Source: Cenococcum geophilum 1.58 (taxonomy: Eukaryota > Ascomycota > Dothideomycetes > Gloniales > Gloniaceae). From it: DNA of 64,000 bases. Below are positions 48,960 through 58,199 of this stretch, piece after piece. Both the position numbers and the translations under genes were made by a program. The stretch is taken from NCBI GenBank assembly GCA_001692895.1, contig KV748271.1:310001-374000 (forward strand). The letters run 5' to 3'. The notes beneath the pieces are model-generated. The model made no database searches. It was given only the letters and a program-made list of their open reading frames with translations, and was not told where the DNA came from. Position 1 is the stretch's first letter; every line of letters starts with the position of its first letter.

Positions 48960-51003
48960 CATAGCGTATGCCATAAGTATGTACAACGTAATATAAGCAT
49001 AAGTCTTATATATGCTAATAAAAAGACTAGGGCGAATTCTTAATACCAAATTTTACTATTGTATACGCTACGTATACGCTTACTATAAGCAATTTAACAA
49101 TTACAGACTTTAACAACCCGCAGGTGGCCTCCGCTACTAACCCCTCCGTCTTCAGCTATTACTACGGTAGGTATATGCTCCGTATATACATATACTATAC
49201 TTATAAAGCCTTATAGGCCCCATCCTAAATCCTAATCCTAATTAGGTAACTCCCGGTTAGTTTTATAATTGGATATACACGGTATATGCTTATAATAACT
49301 ATAGTACGCGCCGCTGCAGCAGCTACCGGAGGAAGACGTAAGTGCATATGGAGTTGCATATCTATTGCATATACTAACTATATATAGCTCCGGCTGTTAC
49401 GGTCTAAGATAACGCAAGTATGTAGTGCAACGGCCCTATACACTGCGCATGTATATACTAAGCCTATACTAGACCTACCTAACCCCGCCTCTATACTCTC
49501 CTCGGTAAACAGTATAGTATATATTGCTTATCTATACCCTATACGTAGCATATACTAAGTAGAAATTTAAGTGCGACATAGCCGTCAATAGCACGTAGAT
49601 ATGCGGCCGTGTCTTTACCGCCTAGCCTAGCGTAAGTTTTGCATATATATAGCACCTGCGTATATACTAATACGGCTATAGTATCGCCGGCATGTCCGCA
49701 ATAAGCACAGCGGTACCTATATGTACTACTCTATTATTATAGCCTGGCATATACTTACCATATATAGTAACTAACCCAACTACTAACAACACGCCAATTG
49801 GGGAGCTAGTCGCAGGAGAGAAGTATATGCTACGCATATACAGCGTATATACGAGGCTAATGCAGAATAGCTCCCTAAAGCTCTTCGTTCTCTCTAGTAC
49901 CTAGCGGGATGTAAGATATCTATATAAGCCCGGGTATATCTATACCTATACTCTGTATATACATCGCTAATAGTATATAGCCGTGGCCCTTCGGGGTCTA
50001 GGATCTTAGAGTATACAGATACCTACACGCTTTTCGCGTATATCTACTCTATGCTACGTATATACATTATATAAGCTAACTATATATAGTACCGCAGACC
50101 AAGCGTTTACTGCCCGCTTTAGTCGGCAATTCCATTAAGAGGTAAGACTACTAGTGCTGCTCCCGTATATGCACGGCATACATATATTTATATCTACATC
50201 TATATCTATATCTATATCTATATCTATATCTATATTTATATCTATATCTATATACTTATCCCCCCTAAGTTTAACTCTAGGCCTAAAGGTACTTAAATAT
50301 TTAAGGCTAGTATATACAAAGCATAAGCACGCCCGCCACTTGGGCTACTACCCAATTCTAAAACCAACGCCTAACTCTATATTTAGGAGACTAGTAACGT
50401 CCAACTTTATATATACCCTATATATATATCCCTAAAACTAGCACTTGGTTATATTACTAGTTCTTACGTATATATACTACGCATATACAAACCCCTAATA
50501 TCTTCTACTAACCATAGGTTAACACGCGCTTATACTAAGCGTATGCTAACTAGAGGGAAACAGCGCGTTGGCCCTACCACTCCCTTGACTGGCTTAAAAC
50601 GTAAGGTTAGTATTTTACCTGCATATATTTAGCATATGCTAACAATATATATAGCGCGGCCCGACCCCACCGGGCGACCGTAAGGAGTCGCCCTCCCCCT
50701 TACTATCCACTCGCCGCTAAACCGGTAAGTCTACCGTGCATATGCTCTATATATATATAGCTAATTTTAGGAATAGGCAGGAAAAGGATAACGGGCGTAC
50801 CCCGCCGCCGTGGTTGTGGTAGTAGTAAGAGCTCTAGCAAGTTTCGTCCCCCCCTATTACGTATATTATGCTTATACTCTATATAAGCCGCGGCTACTAT
50901 AGGCGGAACCTGTTGCTTGTCCCGCCTTACCTATAATTCTAAGCTATAAGTCCTAGTATATACTAGGCCTGCATACTATATATACAGCGTACAGTATATA
51001 TAG
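48960..51003 (+). pseudogene. Intron-dense gene A, function unknown
   Basis: Seventeen candidate introns with GTA..AG ends: 49061-49106, 49167-49208, 49246-49304, 49338-49387, 49418-49472, 49505-49562, 49632-49681, 49713-49767, 49823-49870, 49911-49980, 50038-50089, 50142-50280, 50468-50517, 50601-50654, 50725-50770, 50861-50902 and 50956-51003. Several have a clear branch site (ACTAAC, GCTAAC). Joining the exons gives frames interrupted only by TAG/TAA, with segments such as TRRCSSYRRKTSGCYGLR and WPYHSLDWLKTAARPHRA. From about 49770 two frames stay free of TGA, so the exact product is ambiguous. Exons are about 30-190 nt, very short for an ascomycete. The start was not fixed and no domain is recognised. 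It is tail-to-tail with gene B. Confidence 0.55.
50190..50255. repeat. (TATATC)n microsatellite inside an intron
   Basis: About eleven TATATC/TATATT units within the candidate intron 50142-50280. It accounts for that intron's unusual length and for an Ile/Ser-repeat shadow frame. Confidence 0.85.
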
Positions 51004-51159
51004 TTAGTGTTTTAGTGGAGTTTACTTAGTAGATAGGCTAGGCATATACCTAACGTAGGTATATATCAATTAATTCTTCATTTATGGTAATAGAACTCTA
51101 TATAACACTTGCTCTACATATACTATATATATACTCCCTATATACTAATACTATGATCC

Positions 51160-54100
51160 TATACCTACTTCTTAAGATCTACCAGTTCCTTTACCTTATC
51201 GTATACGTCTTTAGCCTGTTTTAATTTATTAATTCATTGCTCTATATTTTCTATACATAGTATATATACCTCCTTTTCTAGCTCCTCTATAGATAGGTAA
51301 GACCTATATCTTTTACCCGTGGTCTGGGGTGTTTAACTTCAAGATAGTAGTGGTATCTGCGCTGCATATACTATAGATACAAGCGACGTATCCGATACTG
51401 ATGCAATATTATTATCTGCTATACTTCTCTATAACATAATCTCCCTACTATATATAGTAGGCTTAGGAGTATTAAATGGGTTCTAGGGGTTCTAGGGAAG
51501 ATTTAGCTTAGGATTTCTAGCTTAATGTTTAGCTACTTTCCGCTATTTCTAGGCTCCTTAAGCTTAGTATATACTTTATATATATAGCGCATATATATAT
51601 ATTGTTTCTGTAGCTGTACTGCTATCCGCTTTAAGTTATAATAATTTCTCCATATATTATCTACTCCCGTCTCTTTATATAGCTCTTATATATTAAATAT
51701 TTCTTATATATAGAGTTTAAGCCTATAATAAAATATTAGTATATATAATACATATACAGAACATATACATATACCGTAGTACTGTAGTAAGTACGCATAG
51801 GTTTCGACCAGTAAAATTATTGTCTTAAAAGTGACTACTTTCACTAATTCTAGTATACTTCCGTATATATACCTACCACTTATAAGGGACCTTTAACTTT
51901 TCCTTTACAAGCCCGGCTAGTATCTATATTTTCTTCTTATTATTTATCTAGGACGTAAGCTCTAGATAAAGCGTGTATATGCTTTATATACGCTCAATCA
52001 GTTTCTACTCTATCTACGCTTCCTATATCTACTCTATAATATATCTTACTTTATAGATTAAAAAGCGCTTTACAAAGTTCCGTTTTATATATACTAGGTA
52101 GAATACAAGTATATACTAAAGGTGTTCATCCTATTTACGGGATGGGTTAATTATATATAGGAAATCTCTAAAGCCTATATATTGTTAGCATATATAAAGC
52201 GTATATAAAGCATATGCTGAGTATATACTTACCGCCAGCTTATTTCTTGCATATATTAACTATAGCCGTACGAAGTCCGATTCTATAAATATATGCAAAT
52301 TATATAGACGATTAGGCAGTATTGCCTAAAACCTTAAATATAAGCTAAAACATTTTTACGTACGCAGTACGTGTTTCTAGGTTAAGAAAGGCGTATACCT
52401 ATACCTTAATTCCTGTTATAGGTATTAGCTTATATATAGCATATACGTAGTATAGGGTATATATACGTTTAGAATTCTTATCCCACCCTACAATTAAGAA
52501 TAGATTCGTTTTACCTTAAACCATTTTAAATAATAGGTCCATTTCAATACATATTACGCGTTAGAATACCTTAGCTTATATATACGTATAGCATATAATA
52601 AGGAAATGTTATCGTCAAAGTTATAAATTTCCCAAATCCATTACTTGGTATTCTCTTTATATTAATTAATAGAGAATTCGCGTTATACACCTGCTACGCT
52701 TAGGCTCTATATATACTTAGCATATATCTAACCTATACTTACCTATATATGCTATTCCTTCTAGGAATTATAGCATCCTCTCCTTTTAAATTAAAGCAGT
52801 AATTCGATCCTTAATATTAAGACTACTATACACTACGCGTAGTATCTACGTCCTATACTTTCTATATAAAGCATAGTATTACGGGGATAGAATAAATCGA
52901 CCTATATTATAGTAAGCAGTTGCGTTTATATATACTATACATATGCGGAGTATACGTGTAGTAAGGCTTAGGACTTCCACCTGCTTTATTGCTTTAACTA
53001 CATCATTTATAAGGTTAATTAGTAGTTTTATTAGGTATAGTGGATAGTATATATAAGAATTCCGCGTAATAAGGCAAATATAAGGATACTATACTATATT
53101 AATAGGAATATAGCAATCTAATAATACACCACATATTCGGCCTACTACCCTACCTTAGCCTTACGGGTGGTCGAATCCTATATAGGGTTAGTATATGCGT
53201 TACGTATATAGTATGCATACATTACTTACCACAATATTTTCGCTTTAATGTTAAATATCCAATATAGGTATATTCTCGTTTAAGTTCCTAAACTCTATAT
53301 TTAACAAGTAGACAAAAGTACTAAATATCTACCCTAGCAGTCGTTGGTAATAAAGGCCAGGCAGTATACTATAGTTTAGTATTACTGCTACTAGAATAAC
53401 TAATAAACTCCGTCTGTATAATATAAGCATATATTGCGCATATACTAACTAACGTAATCTATAAGCCAGTGGTACCAACAAGCAAGTGGTACCACTCCAA
53501 AAACTCACCAAAAACCCCAAAAATCGTTCTTTTAATATCTTAACAACGGCTTAATAATAAATTATAAAAATTTAAAATGAGACTCTTCTACCTATTTTAA
53601 GACCTCTATTAAAGTTTTAAAGTAATTAGTTTCGCCATTATTAGTATATTAAGATTTAGCTTTTAAATTTAAGCCTAATTATTATATCTTAAGAATTACT
53701 TACTAAATTACTTTAAAACTTTAATAGAGGTCTTAAAATAGGTAGAAGAGTCTCATTTTAAATTTTTATAATTTATTATTAAGCCGTTGTTAAGATATTA
53801 AAAGAACGATTTTTGGGGTTTTTGGTGAGTTTTTGGAGTGGTACCACTCGCTTGTTGGTACTACTGGCTTATAGATTACGTTATATGTATACTCTATGCC
53901 GAAAAAACATTATTAGTCTACTTTTACTACATACACGTTCTTATATACTAGGGTAGATACACTACCGCCATAATTATAAAATACCGTGGTAATAGCTGTA
54001 TATTATAAGTATATACCTAATATATATAAATAATGCTTACTTCTCTATACTTTGCTTAAGCTTTTTATTAATCTCTACTGCCTTATATAGACGACTGCTA

Positions 54101-54670
54101 AGCTTTCATAGGTCGTTAATAGATTTAAGCTTAACCCTATTATATGCGGGGCATATATAGAGGACATCCGTATAGGCGTACTCGCAGTATCTAATACCGC
54201 TATATTTAAACGCTTAATAAAATACTTTTCTACTCTCCTAATTACTATTTTCTCCAAGGAGTTATAGTTATATAATTTTAGGGTCGCCGGTTTTATAGAA
54301 TAAGAATTAAATCTATAAAAGAGGCATAAATCTAGTATATGCCTAGCATGTGCATTGCTTACCTTAGACATATACCGCTTAATAACCTTATATACCGTTT
54401 CTTTATCTACATCTATAGATAGCAGAGGTATTACTTTATAGATAAAGTATGCAATTCCTTCTTTTCCAGTTGCTAGATATTCTAGTATTATAATATAGTC
54501 TACTACCTCTTAGACGACGATTTAATACTTGCCGCAGGAGCTAATAAGTGCTCCATAGTCTTAGAGTGTGCTCTAGCTATTATAAGTATATACATAGCCT
54601 ATGCATAGAGTCATACACAGTCTTACCCTTAAGAGACCCATATAAAATAGAAGCCGCCGTTATATACCAT
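51160..54670 (-). pseudogene. Intron-dense gene B, function unknown
   Basis: Minus strand, likely ATG at 54668-54670 (MVYNGGFYFIWVS). Candidate introns: 54577-54626, 54313-54362, 53996-54040, 53414-53892 (carrying a 430-bp MITE), 53178-53229, 52902-52955, 52707-52742 (only 36 nt), 52413-52466 and 52175-52232. Splicing keeps one frame through eight junctions with only TAG/TAA stops. Segments include LEYLATGKEGIAYFIYKVIP, YCEYAYTDVLYICPAYNRVK, LPGLYYQRLLGQIFSTF-like and QYVLKWTYYLKWFKVKRIYS-like. The C-terminal part (51330-51160) is a coiled coil (IEELEKEVYILCIENIE). A Cys pair in CEYAYTDVLYIC might be a zinc site. No family is recognised. Intron positions below about 52130 are unclear. Confidence 0.55.
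53452..53881. mobile_element. 430-bp foldback MITE with TA target duplication
   Basis: Two arms of about 170-175 bp are inverted copies: ACGTAATCTATAAGCCAGTG... at 53452 and its complement ending ...GATTACGT at 53881, around a spacer of roughly 80-90 bp. TA flanks both ends (53450-53451, 53882-53883), the Tc1/mariner/pogo target. The arms match almost perfectly, with a few transitions. It lies inside a candidate intron of gene B; removing it restores an intron of about 47 nt. No coding capacity, so mobilisation would need a transposase in trans. Confidence 0.88.
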
Positions 54671-54909
54671 CTTAACCCTTCTCTTCCTCCTCCTCCTCCT
54701 TATCTCCAATACTCTCTCTATTAATTATATCATCTTAAGAACTATCGTCTTCGTATTTAACGTTAGGTGCGATCTAGAGTACCTACGTATACTTAGCATA
54801 TACGCAGCATATGGTTGTAGACACTAACTAGTAGGCCGTTCAGCCACCCTACTATACTCTCGTTTACTTTAGTATAACTTTTACCTATTATTAGTATAGC
54901 GGGGCACGT

Positions 54910-55000
54910 ATAAATACGCGTATATATATATATATATATGTGTTTGTATATATATGTCTTTATATCTATATCTTCGTGTATATACATAGCATATACTCTA
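54910..55000. repeat. TA/TG dinucleotide tract and intron-type motifs
   Basis: (TA)n with TGTGTTTGTATATATATG (about 54917-54960), then GTGTATATACATAGCATATAC. It lies upstream of gene B's start and could be its promoter region or a further intron; no clear TATA or start signal is assigned. Confidence 0.4.
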
Positions 55001-55059
55001 GATATTTTGGTTTATGCGGTCGCTTAAGTCAAATGCGGCGCTCTGTATGGGTAAAAGTT

Positions 55060-55227
55060 AAGTACCGCCGACCTTTTTCCGGTGGCTCCATCGGTAACCA
55101 CGCTCAGCTTTCGCCGACCCCCATCGGCGACCACGTTCAACTTTTTCTGGACCACGCTCAGCTGCACCCCGCGATCGCCCAGCTCTTACGATCGCCCAGC
55201 TCTCACGATTACCCAGCTCTCACGATC
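55060..55227. repeat. Right terminal repeat block of the 6.7-kb unit
   Basis: GC-rich. Holds GACCACGYTCAGCT-type modules (55096-55165) followed by a tandem of CACGATCGCCCAGCTCT (units at about 55172, 55188, 55205, 55221; 16-17 bp period). These are the same modules as at 48545-48725. The GTGGTCC part is inverted relative to the left block. The array is cut at 55227 by the LTR of the next element. Confidence 0.7.
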
Positions 55228-55422
55228 TGTCACGAAACTCGTATTGAGCTGTTCATTGATGAAATGGGTTGATTGATTGATGATCTTGTCTTGAGGTTGA
55301 TTGATGGTGTCCGTTTGGACCTGGGGCCCCTAGGGCTCTATGAAGAGATTTACGATGCACGTGCCCCGTGCACGTGACTCGTGCACGTGTCCCACGCCTT
55401 AGAGAATACCGATTATCTGACA
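55228..55422 (-). repeat. LTR of a minus-strand Copia remnant
   Basis: 195 bp with TGTCA...TGACA ends. The reverse complement matches the Copia-2 LTRs (56227-56392, 60021-60186). It differs by carrying three CACGTG sites at 13-bp spacing (55358, 55371, 55384), where the others have one or none. A polypurine tract (GCTAAGGGGGTG on the minus strand) lies just inside at 55423-55436, so this is a 3' LTR. Confidence 0.85.
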
Positions 55423-55503
55423 CACCCCCTTAGCTTCGAGCTCTTTGAGGTCAAAGCTAACCACCTTCTCGTGCCCGTTAATGTGTCAATTGAACCATTA
55501 ATC

Positions 55504-55690
55504 TCATTTGAATCCTTCCTTCTCCCTTAGGTCCTCCAGTTGCTTCTCCTCATCCAGCTGCTCCTTAATATCCACCATTCCGACTAGGTTGACGAAGTTC
55601 TAAAACCTCTGCTTGGGCAGGGCCTTCGTAAGTCCATCGGCGATCATCTTCGTTAGCGTAGATTTACCTTCTATTATCGCTTTTAAGGTA
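55504..55690 (-). pseudogene. C-terminal end of Copia polyprotein, minus strand
   Basis: Minus-strand frame MIADGLTKALPKQRF.NFVNL, then GMVDIKEQLDEEKQLEDL, ending in TGA at 55506-55504. This is the RNase H/C-terminal end of a fungal Copia polyprotein. It is notably clean, with one TAG only, versus its degraded counterpart at 59809-59940. The rest of this element is missing, so it is a 5'-truncated copy. Confidence 0.8.
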
Positions 55691-56226
55691 GTAAATAAAT
55701 TTATTAGAGTAAAAGCATAGATTATCGCGAATGCTTTATAGCTCGCTATAAGTTAAGCGGGCAGAGACTCTAGTAGGAATGGTAAAATATTATTTTATTT
55801 TACGATAGGCTAAATAAAAAGAGGCCAAAGTTTTAACCCTTTTATTAGCTTTTATTAGAAATCTTCTTTATATTTATATCCTATACTTATAGATTTAAGA
55901 CTATAAAGCTAAGGCCACTATATCTAACCGTCGCCTATATAGCCTCGTTGCTTAATATCTCTTTATTGCTATCTACCCCTATTTCTTAATCTTTAGTATT
56001 AAAGTTATCGTTATATATTATTTTTATATCCTATTCTTTATTCTTATTACTTAAGTTACTTTCCTAACTAGTCTATACCTCTACGTTACCGTTATTATAT
56101 CTAAAGTTAGTTTCTCTATCTATAAATACTTACTTACTAGCTAGTAATTTAGGGATAGTATACTTATAGGTACCCGGGGATTGCGGGATACTATTTAAGG
56201 AGTTATAGTTAATGCTATTGGGATAT
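55690..56226. other. Degraded target of Copia-2, coding strand unclear
   Basis: Very AT-rich, essentially free of TGA but rich in TAG/TAA on both strands. Read minus, it gives PNSINYNSLNSIPQSPGTYK, possibly Copia linker sequence. Read plus, it stays in frame across the Copia-2 target site (GATAT) into the frame at 60187-60522. I cannot decide between these readings. Confidence 0.3.
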
Positions 56227-56392
56227 TGTCAGATAATCTATATTCTCTAAAGGCGTAGGTCACGTGCACTATAAAGTCTCTTTATAGCTTAAAGCCCTAG
56301 GGCCTTAAGACATAATTAACTAACCTCAAGACAAGATTATCAATCAATCAACCCATTTCATTAATGAACAGCTTAATACAAGCTTCGTGATA
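56227..56392 (+). repeat. Copia-2 5' LTR
   Basis: 166 bp, TGTCAGATAATC ... CGTGATA; the terminal CA is changed to TA. Contains one CACGTG. Confidence 0.9.
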
Positions 56393-56471
56393 GTTATAAG
56401 CCCGGTCCGCCGACTTAAGAAGCTATTCAGCTATTACTTAATTATTTAAAGAAATTCTACCTTATCCTTAT

Positions 56472-56750
56472 AGGACGATCCTAATACGAATATTGGTTAT
56501 AGCACGACCTAACACGAATATCAGTCAAGGGACGATCCTAACACGAGCATCCTTATTGTTAAAGGACGATCCTAACGACAGGACGATCCTAACGACAAAA
56601 TTCTACCTTATCGTTAGACTCTAACACCTCATCATTAACGACGCAGACTCTAATAGAAATCCTACCTCAATTGTTACAGGATAAGATTCTATAAGATTCC
56701 ACCTTAATTGTTAAAGGACGATCCTAATAACTAGGACGATCCTAATAACA
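56472..56750 (+). repeat. Six AGGACGATCCTAA copies in Copia-2 leader
   Basis: The 13-mer occurs at about 56472, 56530, 56563, 56580, 56714 and 56733, between the 5' LTR and gag, interleaved with two AAATTCTACCTTATC-like segments. Possible protein-binding or packaging repeats; function unknown. Confidence 0.75.
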
Positions 56751-56829
56751 AAATACTATCTTAATTCCTCCTTTACCTATTAGTTAAATAACTCTACTAA
56801 CGAGTTTATTAACCACAATTATCCTTAAT

Positions 56830-57890
56830 AAGCTAGAAGACTGGGAACAATGGCTATAGCAACTCCAAGCCCTTGTAGATTAGCAAATTTGGGCCTATAT
56901 TAACCTAGCCATAAAAGCACCTTAAGAAGGTCTACTTGAAAAACCACCTCTTCTAAAGGTTATAGATTTTAATAAGAATGCAACCTTATATATATAGCTC
57001 TCGACAAATTAACAGAAAGCGTATAAGAATAGTAGATAATACTACGACTAGGATATAAAGTATTTCCTAAAATAGGAAGATTATCTTTAATAGATCCGTA
57101 TCTAAATTACGTCTATAGTATCGATTTAGAAGAAGCTACTACTTAACCCTTCCTTAACTATTAAAGAATAGCTAATTTAACTAAAAGAGAATATAGAACC
57201 TATATTATTATTTATTAGGAAGAAGGCATAATACTAGTATATAGAAGCCCTTAAGGGGTTCGAACACTTATTAAAATTAAATTAATAGCTAGATTAATAG
57301 GAGCATATAATAATACTAGGAGAGAAGTATAATATCCCTTAAATATCTAATAGAATCTAGCTTTAAGAATTAGCAGAAGTTATTTAACCTTTTAGCGATG
57401 CCTACTGTATAAAGTATACTACTAAGTCAAATAATTAGTAGAAGTTAAGATCTTCTAAATACCGTAGAGTAGTAAAGGAGCTGTAAGAAGGACTTAGAAG
57501 ACCCTTAGAGAAAGCTAATACTACTATAAGAGGGAGTACCTTTAATACAGACTTCGCAGAGTAAGCTATTAAGGATTACTCTAATACTACTAAAGGTTCA
57601 CGAAGAGGAAAGGCCTTAGTACGCAAGAGCCGCTTAAAGAGAGCTGGGTTACTGGTTAAGGAGACGTCCTAAAAGAAGCTAATACCTAAGTGCCTAGCGT
57701 GTGGAATATGAGGACACTCCCTTTGGGACTATTAGTGTTTATTTAAAGATAAGAGACCTATAGGGGTTATAATTAGAGATACTCGCATTAAAAAGGTACT
57801 AAGGAAGATAGAATAGAATAAAGATCTTACTAATCTAGTTACTAAAATTAGACTTAAATAAGAAGACGAAGCTTAATAATAATAGGATAA
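56830..57890 (+). pseudogene. gag: Copia-2 gag
   Basis: Frame KLEDWEQWL*QLQALVD ... EGLLEKPPLLKVIDFN-type start. It continues with KKLLLNPSLTIKE.LI.LKE, LGEKYNIP.ISN and PFSDAYCIKYTT. It ends in a zinc knuckle near 57690-57740 (CLACGI*GHSLWDYYCLF), then DKRPIGVIIRDTRIKKVLRK. This is a characteristic fungal Copia Gag. Gln and Trp codons have become TAG/TAA. Confidence 0.8.
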
Positions 57891-58199
57891 GAGTTAGGAG
57901 ACAGTTAAGAAGATTAAGGGAGTATATTTAAGCCTTTGGCGCTATAAACCCAAGCTTAGAACGGTACCGCTAAACGCTTAGGGGGTGACGAGATCGTTAA
58001 CTGCGCAGTCTACCTTTAAGACCTTAATACACACCCTTTATAAGACCACTTCTAAGAGCTTAATAAGCCTACCTCTAATATTATTATTAAATAAGATTAT
58101 ATTAAGAAACAGACTATCGACTAACTAGGAAGTCTATTAGCTTTTAATTTAAGCCGTCTACTACGCCGTAAATGGAAGCGCAGGATATCGTTAAGAGAC

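Larger units (their letters stand above)
49061..54626. repeat. Family of about 26 short introns sharing GTATATGC/GCATATAC
   Basis: Nearly all candidate introns of genes A (plus) and B (minus) contain one or more copies of GCATATAC, GTATATGC or GCGTATATAC, often as an inverted pair that could form a hairpin. Most are 42-58 nt. One plus-strand example is 49338-49387 (GTAAGTGCATATGG ... GCATATACTAACTATATATAG). A minus-strand example is 53229-53178 (GTAAGTAATGTATGC ... GCATATACTAACCCTATATAG). The shared motif in introns of two genes on opposite strands suggests a common origin, as with introner-like elements. Confidence 0.55.

Noticed and set aside
49713..49742. A 30-nt intron at the seventh intron position of gene A
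   Set aside because: Too short for splicing; the alternative 3' end at 49767 gives a 55-nt intron with the shared motif and keeps a TGA-free frame.
50154..50435. Plus-strand 93-codon frame with an Ile/Ser repeat
   Set aside because: The repeat is a TATATC microsatellite inside a candidate intron; the rest is an exon of gene A read in a different phase.
54075..54371. Minus-strand 98-codon open frame as a stand-alone gene
   Set aside because: It crosses a candidate intron (54313-54362) and uses a different phase from the exon frame that joins with its neighbours; treated as a shadow of gene B.
54940..55276. Overlapping plus-strand frames of 110 and 64 codons
   Set aside because: They run across a TA tract, the right terminal repeat array and into an LTR; openness reflects GC-rich repeats.
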